From: Casp-actino8 sp044355095
GTDB taxonomy: Bacteria > Actinomycetota > Acidimicrobiia > Acidimicrobiales > Ilumatobacteraceae
Direction: 5' to 3'
Assembly (NCBI GenBank): GCA_044355095.1
Contig: JBIKYT010000021.1
Coordinates: 1 to 30,407 of the forward strand
DNA: 30,407 nt
Under the pieces are notes generated by a model that ran no database searches, had not been told where the DNA came from, and saw nothing but the letters and a program-made list of their open reading frames with translations. The position numbers were made by a program, and so were the translations under genes. Within the stretch, counting starts at the first letter, position 1. Every line of letters starts with the position of its first letter. Positions 1-8,384 of the stretch are shown one piece after another.

Positions 1-65
1 CAGGCAGCGGCCACAAGGCCCAAGGCGAAAATGGCTGCAGTAACCCTACGGGTTCCTTTACGCAT
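1..65 (-). CDS. Partial exported protein, probable sugar-binding lipoprotein/periplasmic protein of the adjacent ABC importer
   Basis: Only the first 21 or so codons are inside the window. Reading from the ATG at 65 on the minus strand gives MRKGTRRVTAAIFALGLVAA, a positively charged N-terminus followed by a hydrophobic stretch, which is a typical signal peptide. A strong ribosome binding site (AAGGGGAG, 71-77 on the minus strand) precedes it. It is divergent from a sugar-type ABC ATPase and permease that lack a substrate-binding protein of their own downstream, so a binding protein is the natural inference. The rest of the gene is outside the window, so this identity is not proven. Confidence 0.55.
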   Translation of the reverse strand, partial: MRKGTRRVTAAIFALGLVAAA

Positions 66-132
66 TTTTCTCCCCTTAATTGTTGTTTGGGTGATCCCCA
101 TTGTGTTTGCTCGGACAACTGTTCACGAAGGT

Positions 133-162
133 TTGCTGAACGGAGCGAATTGATCATATAGT
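133..162 (+). promoter_or_regulatory. Candidate sigma70-type promoter of the ABC importer genes
   Basis: TTGCTG at 133-138 and TATAGT at 157-162 are separated by 18 nt, close to the -35/-10 consensus. They lie in the 223-nt gap between the divergent exported-protein gene and the ABC ATPase gene. A start of transcription near 169 would leave a leader of about 120 nt before the preferred GTG at 289. No clear operator palindrome was recognised in this gap. Confidence 0.4.
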
Positions 163-288
163 AAATTAATCCAAAATGAGCGATTCGAACGGTCCTTGGG
201 ATGGGCGTTCTAGGTCGTTTTTGGTGGGGAAAGTGTGTTGAAATGTCGTGTGCCTGCGCACGGCACGTTGAGGGGAACTGGTTACACC

Positions 289-1806
289 GTGGCAAAAATT
301 CTGCATATCTGGTCGCTATCGAAGACTTTTCCGGGGCAAGTTGCCCTGCAAGATGCCACTTTTGATGTCGAAGAAGGTGAAGTCCATGCTTTGGTGGGAC
401 AGAACGGCTCGGGTAAATCCACACTGATCAAGGTGTTGGCCGGCTTCCACCAGCCTGATGCTGGTCACAACGTGACCATGAACGATGAAGTCTTCAATAT
501 CGGCAGTGTTGAGGCTGCCCACGCTGCCGGAATTCGATTTGTGCACCAAGACCTTGGTCTGGTTGAAGCAGTGAGTGCTGTTGAAAACTTGGCCTTGGGA
601 TTTGGTTATAAGACCGGATTTGGGCGCCGTATCAATTGGAAGAAAGAAACTGCGCGAGCCAAGCAGGCATTACTTGACCTCGGTTTTGACATTGATGTCC
701 GAATTCCTGTCGGTGCGCTTGGTGGAGCTGCTCGTACTGGTGTTGCTATCGCCCGTGCACTTCAAGAGACCGGTCGCAATATTTCGATATTGATTTTGGA
801 TGAGCCCACTGCGAATTTGCCCGGAGCCGACGTTGATCGGTTGTTTGATGCAGTTCGTCGTTTGAAAGCTCGCGGAATTGCGGTCGTCTTTGTGTCGCAC
901 CACCTGGAAGAAGTTTTTGAAATCGCCGATCGCGTCACGGTTCTTCGTGATGCCAAGGTGGTTGCCACAGTTGAAACTAAAGAACTTGACATGTCGTCGT
1001 TGATCGAGCTCATTGTGGGTCACAAAGTTACTGCTGCGAATGTGAACCGATCCGTTGATCAATCCCTCGCACCGCGGTTGTCGGTGAAGAACCTGATTGG
1101 CCCAGGAATGGACAACGTATCTATTGATGTTCGGCCTGGAGAAGTGCTCGGCGTCGCTGGGCTCACTGGCTCTGGTCGCGACACGTTGATTCCGTTGTTG
1201 TCTGGTGCAATAGACCGAATCGGCGATGTGTATATCGATGGTGCAGCGATTCCGGCGGGTAGTCCAAATGCGGCAATTTCTGCTGGTCTCGCTTTTGTGC
1301 CCGCCGATCGTTTGCGTAACGGCATCATCTCAATGATGAGTGTGCGAGCGAACACAACTTTGGCAAATGTTCGCAGAAATGCCAGCGGCTCACGTCTGAA
1401 CCACAAAAAGGAAAAGTCAGAAGTGAACGATTGGATCGGCCGACTTTCAGTCGTGACGACTGGTAGTGAGGCTCCGATTTCTACTCTGTCGGGCGGTAAC
1501 CAACAAAAGATCATGATGTCGCGGAGTTTCCGACTTGATCCAAAGGTCTTGCTCCTTGATGAACCAACACAAGGCGTCGACATCGGTGCCAAAGAAGAAA
1601 TTCACACGTTCGTTGACTCAGCAGCGGCGACCGGTTCAGCGGTCGTCATTGCCTCAACTGACTCTGGTGAACTCGCTCGCTTGTGCGACCGCGTCATCGT
1701 GATGTACCGCGGCCAAATCATTGAGACGATCACGCGCGGTGAGGGCTCAATGCTGGAAAAGATTGATCAAGTGTTGCTCGCTGGCTCGAGCTTGGCACAT
1801 AAGTAA
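289..1806 (+). CDS. Sugar ABC transporter, double ATPase subunit (RbsA/MglA-like)
   Basis: This protein would energise import of a sugar or related small molecule by the membrane permease encoded just downstream. It has two fused ABC domains, as in RbsA/MglA/XylG. Domain 1 has Walker A GQNGSGKST (residues 37-45), a Q-loop FVHQD and Walker B ILILDEP (about 167-173). Domain 2 has the degenerate P-loop GLTGSGRDT usual for the family, a canonical LSGGNQQK signature and LLLDEPTQGVD. Length from the GTG at 289 is 505 aa, normal for the family. The frame is open back to a GTG at 235, but the family N-terminus (a short lead into LSKTFPG) fits 289. Its ribosome binding site AGGGG is about 13 nt upstream, so the start is not certain. 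The signature of domain 1 is unusual (ALGGAARTGVAIARAL instead of a glutamine-rich LSxGQQQ motif). The substrate cannot be read from the sequence. Confidence 0.9.
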   Translation: MAKILHIWSLSKTFPGQVALQDATFDVEEGEVHALVGQNGSGKSTLIKVLAGFHQPDAGHNVTMNDEVFNIGSVEAAHAAGIRFVHQDLGLVEAVSAVENLALGFGYKTGFGRRINWKKETARAKQALLDLGFDIDVRIPVGALGGAARTGVAIARALQETGRNISILILDEPTANLPGADVDRLFDAVRRLKARGIAVVFVSHHLEEVFEIADRVTVLRDAKVVATVETKELDMSSLIELIVGHKVTAANVNRSVDQSLAPRLSVKNLIGPGMDNVSIDVRPGEVLGVAGLTGSGRDTLIPLLSGAIDRIGDVYIDGAAIPAGSPNAAISAGLAFVPADRLRNGIISMMSVRANTTLANVRRNASGSRLNHKKEKSEVNDWIGRLSVVTTGSEAPISTLSGGNQQKIMMSRSFRLDPKVLLLDEPTQGVDIGAKEEIHTFVDSAAATGSAVVIASTDSGELARLCDRVIVMYRGQIIETITRGEGSMLEKIDQVLLAGSSLAHK

Positions 1807-1854
1807 TTTCGAACGTTCTTAAATTCTGATTATTCGCAGTGAAAGGGAAGACAT

Positions 1855-2883
1855 ATGTCAACTAATGAAACAGCAGTGATGAGGGCACCAAAGAAGTCTT
1901 TATTGACTCGATTGGGCTTGGATCGATTTAGTGCGCTTTATCTGTGGGGCGTATTCATGGTGATTTTCGGTATCTGGAAGACCGACACCTTCTTGAGTTG
2001 GACGAGCGCGAAGTTGATTCTCGGCGAAAATGTCAGTATCGGAATCTTGGCATTGGCATTCTTGATTCCATTCTGTGCATCGACTTTCGACCTTTCGATC
2101 GGTGCGGTCATGTCACTATCGGTGGCGACGATGTGTTTCTTATCTGATGAAAAGAGCCGCGCATTTAACATGCCTGCTGGTCTCGCTGCAGTGATCACCC
2201 TTTTGGTGTGCACCACTGTCGGAGTTATCTCAGGATTTGTTGTGGTGAAACTCAAGGTCAACTCGTTTATCGCGACATTGGGTATCGGGCAGGTCGTGAG
2301 CGCGATTGTTCTCAAGATTTCTTTCAACCGTCAGATCACCGACACTTTCTCGCCCACATTTGAAAAATTTGGCCGCAATCAATACCTCGGAATCCCTGTG
2401 GTCTTTTATTACTTGTTGATCGCCGGAATCGTGATTTGGTACATCATGGAGCACACGCCAGTCGGCCGTTTCATCTATGCAACTGGTGGCAACCCCGAGG
2501 CTGCTCGCTTGGCTGGTGTCAAGACCGATCGCATTGTGTGGGGTTCGTTAATTGCATCATCATTCTTGGCGGGAGTCGCCGGAATTGTCTTTAGTGCCAA
2601 GGTCGGTCTCTTCACATCGGCAACCGGTCCGAACTACTTGTTCCCAGCCATCGCTGCGGTGTTCTTCGGTGCTTCACAGTTGAAGGGTCGTCCGAATGTT
2701 CTCGGAACCTTTATCGCGTTGTTCGCCTTGGCATTCGGCATTAAGGGACTGCAACTCGTTGTTGGAACCGACTCGTACTGGGTGAACCCGATGTTCCAGG
2801 GAACGACGTTGATCATCGCAGTGGCACTCGCCAGCCAAAAGGGCGTCGCTCGAATCAAGAAGCGCAAAGTTCAAACAGCCTGA
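1855..2883 (+). CDS. Sugar ABC transporter permease (RbsC-like, BPD_transp_2 family)
   Basis: This 342-aa polytopic membrane protein forms the translocation channel for the double ATPase encoded 48 nt upstream. It contains about eight to ten hydrophobic segments. The family-typical cytoplasmic coupling segment ATGGNPEAARLAGV sits around residues 207-220, where the ATPase docks. The C-terminus is basic (KKRKVQTA). A good ribosome binding site (AAGGGAAG) lies just before the ATG. The short spacer to the ATPase gene carries a small palindrome GAACGTTC (1811-1818) but no terminator, consistent with co-transcription. Only one permease gene is present, suggesting a homodimeric channel as in ribose importers. 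Confidence 0.92.
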   Translation: MSTNETAVMRAPKKSLLTRLGLDRFSALYLWGVFMVIFGIWKTDTFLSWTSAKLILGENVSIGILALAFLIPFCASTFDLSIGAVMSLSVATMCFLSDEKSRAFNMPAGLAAVITLLVCTTVGVISGFVVVKLKVNSFIATLGIGQVVSAIVLKISFNRQITDTFSPTFEKFGRNQYLGIPVVFYYLLIAGIVIWYIMEHTPVGRFIYATGGNPEAARLAGVKTDRIVWGSLIASSFLAGVAGIVFSAKVGLFTSATGPNYLFPAIAAVFFGASQLKGRPNVLGTFIALFALAFGIKGLQLVVGTDSYWVNPMFQGTTLIIAVALASQKGVARIKKRKVQTA

Positions 2884-2895
2884 AGAAGTAAATAA

Positions 2896-2950
2896 GTTCT
2901 GTGAACAGTCGTGTGCCATGCTGAAGGAATGGCACACGACTGGCTAGAAC
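2896..2950 (+). promoter_or_regulatory. Long hairpin overlapping the start codon of the SCO6745-family gene
   Basis: A perfect 14-bp inverted repeat, CAGTCGTGTGCCAT (2906-2919) and ATGGCACACGACTG (2929-2942), is separated by the 9-nt loop GCTGAAGGA. An outer GTTCT/AGAAC pairing (2896-2900 with 2946-2950) extends it across a small internal loop. The 3' arm begins exactly at the likely ATG (2929), and the loop contains GAAGGA, the only Shine-Dalgarno-like sequence. No T-tract follows, so it is not a classical terminator. It could control translation of the gene or separate it from the permease transcript. Function is inference. Confidence 0.6.
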
Positions 2951-3807
2951 TCACGAGGCGAAGTTCTTTTGCCTCGCATCGATTGATTGGTTGGATCTAT
3001 TGGGATCCGCGAGCGATTGAGTTGTACTCCCAACTGGGAGTTCCCAATGGCACTGGCTATTACGTCGCCAGCCGTGCTGCGCCGCTATTGCCAGCAGGAC
3101 ACCAGGCGGTGGCTGCGGCGTTCTATTCGATCCACCCGAAGTTCATTGAGTTCGCGGTCACACTTGCCGAGCAGCACGCGTCGTGGAGTGACATCTATGC
3201 GATGCGCAATCAAGCAGTGGGCGAAGGACTGCGACAGTTCGTTCCCGAGATTTGTGATGACCTGGCGGATCTTCGAGATGAACTTTGGCGCGTGGCCGAT
3301 GCATTGCCCGAGTCGGGTCGTGTGTGTTTTGCTGCTCATCGCCAAGCCCCTCGAGTTGATGACCCTTTGGTGTCAGCGTGGTTGGCCGTGAACTGTATTC
3401 GCGAATGGCGTGGCGATACTCACTTCGCAGTTTTGACATCGGAAGATATTTCACGAGTGCAAGCTGGCATTTTGCATGATGCCCATCTGAACTACGGCGG
3501 CTGGATTGCGCAAAGCAGGGGAGCCGACGCCGAAGCCATTGCTAGAGCTTTTGCCGATCTTGAATCGCGCGGATTAGCCGAAGACGGTGTCGTGTCAACT
3601 GCGGGTCTTGCCGTTCGTGAATTGATTGAAGAGCGCACTAACGAATTGTCGCAACGGGTCTGGCAATCGTTTGGTCTCGAAAACACCGAGAGGTTCTTGG
3701 AATTGGTCGAACCAATCGGCGACCACTTGATGAAGAGAATCGACGACACCGCTGGGCCGAATTGGATGCCGGCGGCGCGTGAACGGCGCCCGTCATTCAC
3801 CGAATGA
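2929..3807 (+). CDS. SCO6745-family (SalK-like) protein
   Basis: The protein is mostly helical. An N-terminal part runs from HRLIGWIYWDPRAIELY through YYVASRAAPL, and a C-terminal part resembles a winged-helix/MarR-like region (DLESRGLAEDGVVSTAGL...IEERTNELSQ). This matches my memory of the actinobacterial SCO6745/SalK family, whose biochemical role is not established. From the ATG at 2929 it is 292 aa. A GTG at 2911 would add six residues, but MAHDW is the more natural start. The gene begins inside a hairpin (2896-2950). It is followed after 22 nt by the DUF2855 gene and then a luciferase-like oxidoreductase, so a role near redox metabolism is possible but unproven. Confidence 0.7.
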   Translation: MAHDWLELTRRSSFASHRLIGWIYWDPRAIELYSQLGVPNGTGYYVASRAAPLLPAGHQAVAAAFYSIHPKFIEFAVTLAEQHASWSDIYAMRNQAVGEGLRQFVPEICDDLADLRDELWRVADALPESGRVCFAAHRQAPRVDDPLVSAWLAVNCIREWRGDTHFAVLTSEDISRVQAGILHDAHLNYGGWIAQSRGADAEAIARAFADLESRGLAEDGVVSTAGLAVRELIEERTNELSQRVWQSFGLENTERFLELVEPIGDHLMKRIDDTAGPNWMPAARERRPSFTE

Positions 3808-3817
3808 GTTCGTGTGC

Positions 3818-3829
3818 AATACTGACATT
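3818..3829 (+). promoter_or_regulatory. Candidate -10 box for a leaderless DUF2855 mRNA
   Basis: AATACT at 3818-3823 ends exactly 6 nt before the ATG at 3830, the spacing expected if transcription starts at the A of the start codon. No ribosome binding site precedes the ATG. No good -35 box is visible, so this is a moderate call. Confidence 0.35.
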
Positions 3830-4957
3830 ATGACTGTCACAACTCTTGATGTTGATCGCAAGCAACTATCAACCACGCGTATTTTTGAAGAAGCAGATCG
3901 TCCATTAGTTGATGGTGAAGTGCGCGTCTCTGTTGAGCACTTTGCGTTGACCTCGAACAACATCACGTACGGCGTCTTTGGTGATGGCATGCGGTACTGG
4001 GATTTTTTCCCCTCGAATCAAGACACAGGAAATCAAGATACGGCAACTTTGTGGGGTCGAATTCCGGTCTGGGGTTTCGCTGAAGTGATTGATTCACGGA
4101 TGCCATCTGTTGAAGTGGGCCGTCGTATCTATGGATATCTACCCATGAGTACCGATCTCATTGTGAAACCAGGTCGCGTTGACGAGCGTGGCTTCACCGA
4201 CACTGCAGAACATCGCTCGGCCATGGCGGGGGCCTACAACCGCTACATGTTTACCGATCACGATCCGACTTATCGGGCCGATCGGGAAGCTCAGCAGATG
4301 GTGCTATGGCCACTGTTTATGACTTCATTTATGATTGACGATTTCCTCGGACAAAATGTTCTTGAGGATGATGCTTCGAGCATTACAACAGTGGTTATTT
4401 CAAGTGCATCAAGCAAGACCGCAATTGGCGCGGCGTATTTGTTGGCTCAAAGAACTGGGGTCACCGTTATTGGTTTGACATCGGCAAAAAATGCTGATTT
4501 TGTTCGCTCACTTGAGTGCTATCACCGTGTCGTTACTTATGACCAAATGGGCGATCTCCCATCGGGCACAGCATCGGATATTACGGCTTATGTCGACATT
4601 GCTGGTGACCGTTCAGTCACGCACTCGGTGCACGCGCATTACCAAGAAGATTTGTCGCACAGCATGGTCGTAGGTAGTACACACTGGGATGCGCCAACGT
4701 CAACCGATGGAGGTCTTGCTGGACCGAAACCAGAGTTTCTCTTTGCTCCATCACAAATTGCGCTTCGCACCAAAGAATGGGGACGCGAAGGTCTTGATCA
4801 GCGCGTTGGCGAATCATGGAATCGTTTTTCTGAATGGACTGGTAGTTGGATGAAAGTTGAACCGACCGCCGGCGCCGTTGCAGTGGAAAACCTCTATCAA
4901 GAACTGCTTGCTGGTCGTGTTGATCCAACGATCGGTCACGTGTGCACAATGCGCTGA
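3830..4957 (+). CDS. DUF2855 family protein (quinone-oxidoreductase/MDR-like)
   Basis: This 375-aa protein resembles the DUF2855 family, which is distantly related to medium-chain dehydrogenase/quinone reductase proteins. Visible family-like features are the N-terminal GEVRVSVEHFALTSNNITYGVFGD stretch (described in part: VEHFALTSNNITY), RIPVWGFAEVIDS, and a central Rossmann-like segment VVISSASSKTAIGAAYLL. The catalytic activity of this family is not known to me. The frame is open further upstream to 3779, but that overlaps the previous gene. The ATG at 3830 has a -10-like AATACT 6 nt ahead, which supports this start. It lies between the SCO6745-family gene and a luciferase-like oxidoreductase gene on the same strand. 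Confidence 0.8.
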   Translation: MTVTTLDVDRKQLSTTRIFEEADRPLVDGEVRVSVEHFALTSNNITYGVFGDGMRYWDFFPSNQDTGNQDTATLWGRIPVWGFAEVIDSRMPSVEVGRRIYGYLPMSTDLIVKPGRVDERGFTDTAEHRSAMAGAYNRYMFTDHDPTYRADREAQQMVLWPLFMTSFMIDDFLGQNVLEDDASSITTVVISSASSKTAIGAAYLLAQRTGVTVIGLTSAKNADFVRSLECYHRVVTYDQMGDLPSGTASDITAYVDIAGDRSVTHSVHAHYQEDLSHSMVVGSTHWDAPTSTDGGLAGPKPEFLFAPSQIALRTKEWGREGLDQRVGESWNRFSEWTGSWMKVEPTAGAVAVENLYQELLAGRVDPTIGHVCTMR

Positions 4958-5005
4958 TTGATCACCCCATGTGGTGGACTTGAGCATCGTTCTTTAGGGG
5001 GTCTT

Positions 5006-6010
5006 ATGTCGATGATCATCATGCGTTACGACTTGCGCATTCCGCCGGCTGCTTCACCGGCTCATGGGGTTACGGCCTCTGGTCAATACGCCGCTTGTCT
5101 CGAGCAAGTGCAGTGGGCAGATCGCATTGGACTCGACATGGTGGTGCTGTCAGAGCATCACGGCACCGATGACGGCTTCATGCCCGCGCCAATCACGTTG
5201 GCTGCGGCTGTCGCTGCTTCAACGCAACGAATCGGAATCAACATCTCGGCGGCTTTGGTGATCATGCACGATCCAGTGCGACTTGCCGAACAAATTGCCA
5301 CGGTTGATCTCATTGCCAAAGGTCGCATGAGCGTGATCTGCGGAACCGGTTATCGCCAAGAAGAGTTTGAAATGGCGGGTCTCGAATTTAAGAATCGTTT
5401 TAGTGCCCTTGAAGAGTCCGTGTCGGTCATGCGACAGGCTTGGACTGGCGAATACTTCAACTATCGCGGCCGCCAAGTGAAGGTTCGTCCTCTTCCACAT
5501 ACCGCGGGTGGACCATTGTTGTTGATGGGTGGCTCAACGCCTGTCGCTGCTCGCCGCGCCGCACGCTTACGTTGTTTCTTCTCGGCCGCAAACGACGATC
5601 AAGCAGTTGCTGATGCTTATAACGAAGAATGTGCCAAAGAAGGGTTTCAAGGTTTCATTATGTTGCCGCAGAAAGCCCCTGGCTTTGTTCATGTTTCTGA
5701 CGACCCCGAACGTGACTGGGTTCGTCTTGCGCCCTACGTGTTGCACGAAGCTCAGTCGTACGGCGAGTGGCAGCGGCCAGGACAGTCATCGGTCGTTCAT
5801 GTTCACGATGCCGAATCGATTGAGAGTGTGCGGGCGAGTGGCGTCTACGCGATTGTGACACCTGATGAATGTGTTGCTCTTGCGAAGAAGTTTGGCATGT
5901 TGACGATGCATCCATTAATGGGTGGCATCCCGCCCGAGTTGGCCCAAGAAAGTTTGGACCGACTCGAGCGGGATGTATTACCAATGCTCAGGCCACGCGG
6001 CGACGCTTGA
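5006..6010 (+). CDS. LLM-class flavin/F420-dependent oxidoreductase
   Basis: The 334-aa protein is a bacterial-luciferase-like monooxygenase of the TIM-barrel superfamily. Recognisable elements are ADRIGLDMVVLSEHHG, the barrel segment following it (LAAAVAASTQRIGI), DPVRLAEQIATVDLIAKGR, and GPLLLMGGSTPVAARRAARL. Members use FMN or F420; which one cannot be decided here, although actinobacterial relatives are often F420-dependent. The ATG at 5006 follows AGGGGGT (4996-5002), so it is preferred over a TTG at 4958 directly after the DUF2855 stop. Its 3' end overlaps the 3' end of the convergent LPATG-protein gene by 23 nt. Confidence 0.88.
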   Translation: MSMIIMRYDLRIPPAASPAHGVTASGQYAACLEQVQWADRIGLDMVVLSEHHGTDDGFMPAPITLAAAVAASTQRIGINISAALVIMHDPVRLAEQIATVDLIAKGRMSVICGTGYRQEEFEMAGLEFKNRFSALEESVSVMRQAWTGEYFNYRGRQVKVRPLPHTAGGPLLLMGGSTPVAARRAARLRCFFSAANDDQAVADAYNEECAKEGFQGFIMLPQKAPGFVHVSDDPERDWVRLAPYVLHEAQSYGEWQRPGQSSVVHVHDAESIESVRASGVYAIVTPDECVALAKKFGMLTMHPLMGGIPPELAQESLDRLERDVLPMLRPRGDA

Positions 6011-8234
6011 ACCCGATGAGTGCCAAGCCGAGGGCAATGATTCCCAAGGCGAAAGGCATCTGATCTGAATCGGTTCCCGTTGCTGGCAAAGTATCAGCAG
6101 CAACAGTGACGGGAACAGTCGTGACGGCAGGCGACGTGGTGGTTGTCTCGGGTGCACTCAAGGTGATTGTTGACTTGAATCCGATACCACTCACCGGAGC
6201 GAACAACGACAAGGTGTGTGCTCCATTAGCCAGTCCAGCCGGAAGCGTTCCGGTAAGTGTCACTGAACCCGTGGAGTTGGCCGTGCCAGTTGCAATGACT
6301 GTTGGTGTGCTGGCCACAACCAACTGCACAGTTTCGAATGGCACGAAGCCGCTGTAGGTGGCCGTGATTGATCCGCCTGCGGTCAGTCCAGTTGTGGTTG
6401 CCGTGATTGACTTCTCAGCCAATGCAGTCAACGTTGCTGCTGCGGGTGCCGCGGTAGGAGCAGATGTGGGGTTAGCAACTCGTACTTCGTACATGGTTGT
6501 TGTGCCCGACAGTTCGTTGGCAACGATCAACATGGGCTTGGCATTGGGGCTCGCAGCTGCAGGAACGAAAACCATTCCCTCGGGGGATACGTCGTACGAG
6601 CCTGGTGTTGAGTTGTTGGCTGGGTTCAGGGCGAGACCTTCAAGCGCTGCGTTCTTGTAGCGAACGAATGATGGTGCTTCTGGGTTGCTCACGTCATAGA
6701 CCATGATGCCGCCAGCTCGCTCAAGACCAACGAAGGCGAATGTTTGCGCGCCGATAGTTCCGACGGCAAGTGCTTCTGGTTCAACACCTTTTGAAGTTGA
6801 GCGCCTATCCATTCGAGCGGCCTGCCCTTGAACCATGAGCAACGATGACCCTGCATCGTCTTTCGAGTCAGAGTTGAACGTTGCTGGATAATCACGAAGA
6901 ACTATTTCCTCCAATTGCGATCCACTGTCCCAAACCAATTCGCCGGACGAACTCCAGATCGAGAATGAACGTCCACCGAATACATACAAGTTTGTGGTTG
7001 TTCCAGAAACTGGGGCTTTTGTTGGGAAGGCCAACGTTGTCTTCTGTACACCGAGTTTGTTATTGGCCTTGACGGTGTCGTTTGCCGTGTCCCAATAGCT
7101 GGCGAAAGAGTCGGCACCGGATGCGTCTGCGAATGTTGACTCCTCTTTAAAGCAGTCATAATCTCGAGCGTCACCTTCATTGGCGGTGAGTAGGAATGTC
7201 TCGCCATTGCGTTGCATTGAAGCAATGGTGTCGGGCAGATACATGCCCTTGAGCGGAACTCCCGTATACGAAATTGGGTTGGCCAAAGCGCCATTAGTAC
7301 CGCTGTCAACGTTGCTTCCGTCGTAAAGAAGTCCTGCAGCGCCCCAATCTTTGAAGCCGAGTGGTGCGACATCAAGAATGGTTTTGTTTACCAAGTCAAC
7401 TATTGCGATGGCGTTTGCCTCTTGCAAAGTGACGTAAGCACGGGTGCCAGCAGCGTTGGTCGTGATGTACTCGGGTTCAAGATCTTGGGCAGCCGTCGAT
7501 CCAGGGAAGAAAACGCGTACATTTTCAGCGAGCAATGCGGTCTTGTCGAATGCAGAGAAGTCCAAGACTGTCACGGTTGCGCTGGTCGCACCATTTGAAA
7601 CGTCGATTAGAGAAACTGTTCCGTTGGCGTCACTCACAAGCGTTGGATCACTTTTTTCAGTTGCCGGTGTGTTTGCATTTTCAAGTGAACAAATGGGTTC
7701 GCCTTCGCCTGCGACAAGAATCGTCTTCTTGTCGGGGGTGAACGAAACATGGTCAGGTAGGACTCCAACGCCAACAGTCTTAAGGATTCGTCCCGTGGTA
7801 TCCATGAGAACAACGATTCCGTTGCTTGCAGTTTGACGTCCGTCGCTGCTGACAACTGGAGCCACATCAACGGCAGCGGCGACAATTCCGTCGCCAACGG
7901 TGACGCTCTGAACGCCACGGCCGTAAACGCCCATGTCAACTGAGCGAACGAGAGTCGGCGTTGCTGGATTTTCGATGTCCACGATGTCAATGCGATTAAG
8001 TGCGCCGTTATTGATGAATAACTGCTTTGATGCGGAATCAAAAGCGACGATTTCAGATGCTGCGAGTCCGCCTAAGCCGTTATACGTACCGAGCGGAACG
8101 AGATCAAGGGTTGTGGTCGCTGTCGGCGGGGCCGCCAGAGTTGGATGTGCTCCAAAAAAGATTGTGGCTGCGGTGATTGAGGCGATTGAGCCTGCGAGCA
8201 CTTTGCGCACCGAAAATTTCTTCGTTCTCTTCAC
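5988..8234 (-). CDS. Choice-of-anchor I family surface protein with LPATG cell-wall sorting signal
   Basis: This is a large secreted protein of about 748 aa. It has a signal peptide (basic KRTKKFSVRK, then a hydrophobic segment ending near THPTLAA-like residues AHPTLAA). A beta-propeller-like body follows with the hallmark NEGDARDY of the choice-of-anchor I family and SPEGMVFVP near its end. Then comes a Thr/Ala-rich linker with an Ig-like repeat, and a sorting signal LPATG followed by a hydrophobic helix and KRRRVA. Sortase would attach it to the wall; the enzymatic activity is not established. I chose the GTG at 8234 because AGGTGGGA (8241-8248, minus strand) is spaced correctly for it. A GTG at 8246 lies inside that ribosome binding site. 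The stop overlaps the convergent oxidoreductase gene by 23 nt. Confidence 0.85.
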   Translation of the reverse strand: MKRTKKFSVRKVLAGSIASITAATIFFGAHPTLAAPPTATTTLDLVPLGTYNGLGGLAASEIVAFDSASKQLFINNGALNRIDIVDIENPATPTLVRSVDMGVYGRGVQSVTVGDGIVAAAVDVAPVVSSDGRQTASNGIVVLMDTTGRILKTVGVGVLPDHVSFTPDKKTILVAGEGEPICSLENANTPATEKSDPTLVSDANGTVSLIDVSNGATSATVTVLDFSAFDKTALLAENVRVFFPGSTAAQDLEPEYITTNAAGTRAYVTLQEANAIAIVDLVNKTILDVAPLGFKDWGAAGLLYDGSNVDSGTNGALANPISYTGVPLKGMYLPDTIASMQRNGETFLLTANEGDARDYDCFKEESTFADASGADSFASYWDTANDTVKANNKLGVQKTTLAFPTKAPVSGTTTNLYVFGGRSFSIWSSSGELVWDSGSQLEEIVLRDYPATFNSDSKDDAGSSLLMVQGQAARMDRRSTSKGVEPEALAVGTIGAQTFAFVGLERAGGIMVYDVSNPEAPSFVRYKNAALEGLALNPANNSTPGSYDVSPEGMVFVPAAASPNAKPMLIVANELSGTTTMYEVRVANPTSAPTAAPAAATLTALAEKSITATTTGLTAGGSITATYSGFVPFETVQLVVASTPTVIATGTANSTGSVTLTGTLPAGLANGAHTLSLFAPVSGIGFKSTITLSAPETTTTSPAVTTVPVTVAADTLPATGTDSDQMPFALGIIALGLALIGFKRRRVA

Positions 8235-8298
8235 TAGTTGTCCCACCTATTTGATCAAGCGACACCTCGTGTGTCGACGAAACGAAATATGTCAGAAC

Positions 8299-8375
8299 AA
8301 AGTGAACGAAAACTTAAATGCGACCAACAAAAAATGCGCAGTTACGTGAAGTCTTCACGGTACGAAAGTGAACGA
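8299..8375 (-). promoter_or_regulatory. Putative operator region upstream of the LPATG-protein gene
   Basis: The 150-nt gap before the surface-protein gene contains a perfect 15-nt palindrome CGTGAAGTCTTCACG (8345-8359). It also has two identical direct copies of AAAGTGAACGA (8299-8309 and 8365-8375, plus-strand reading) that flank it. Such an arrangement suggests binding of one or two regulators. No promoter was defined with confidence. Confidence 0.4.
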
Positions 8376-8384
8376 GAGGTGTCG

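Noticed and set aside
1811..1818. GAACGTTC palindrome between the ABC ATPase and permease genes as a LexA box
   Set aside because: It lacks the four-base spacer of GAAC-N4-GTTC and lies inside an operon, so it is just a short palindrome.
6106..6660. Plus-strand Val/Ala-rich frames opposite the LPATG gene
   Set aside because: They are antisense reflections of the Thr/Ala-rich linker of the surface protein; there is no ribosome binding site.
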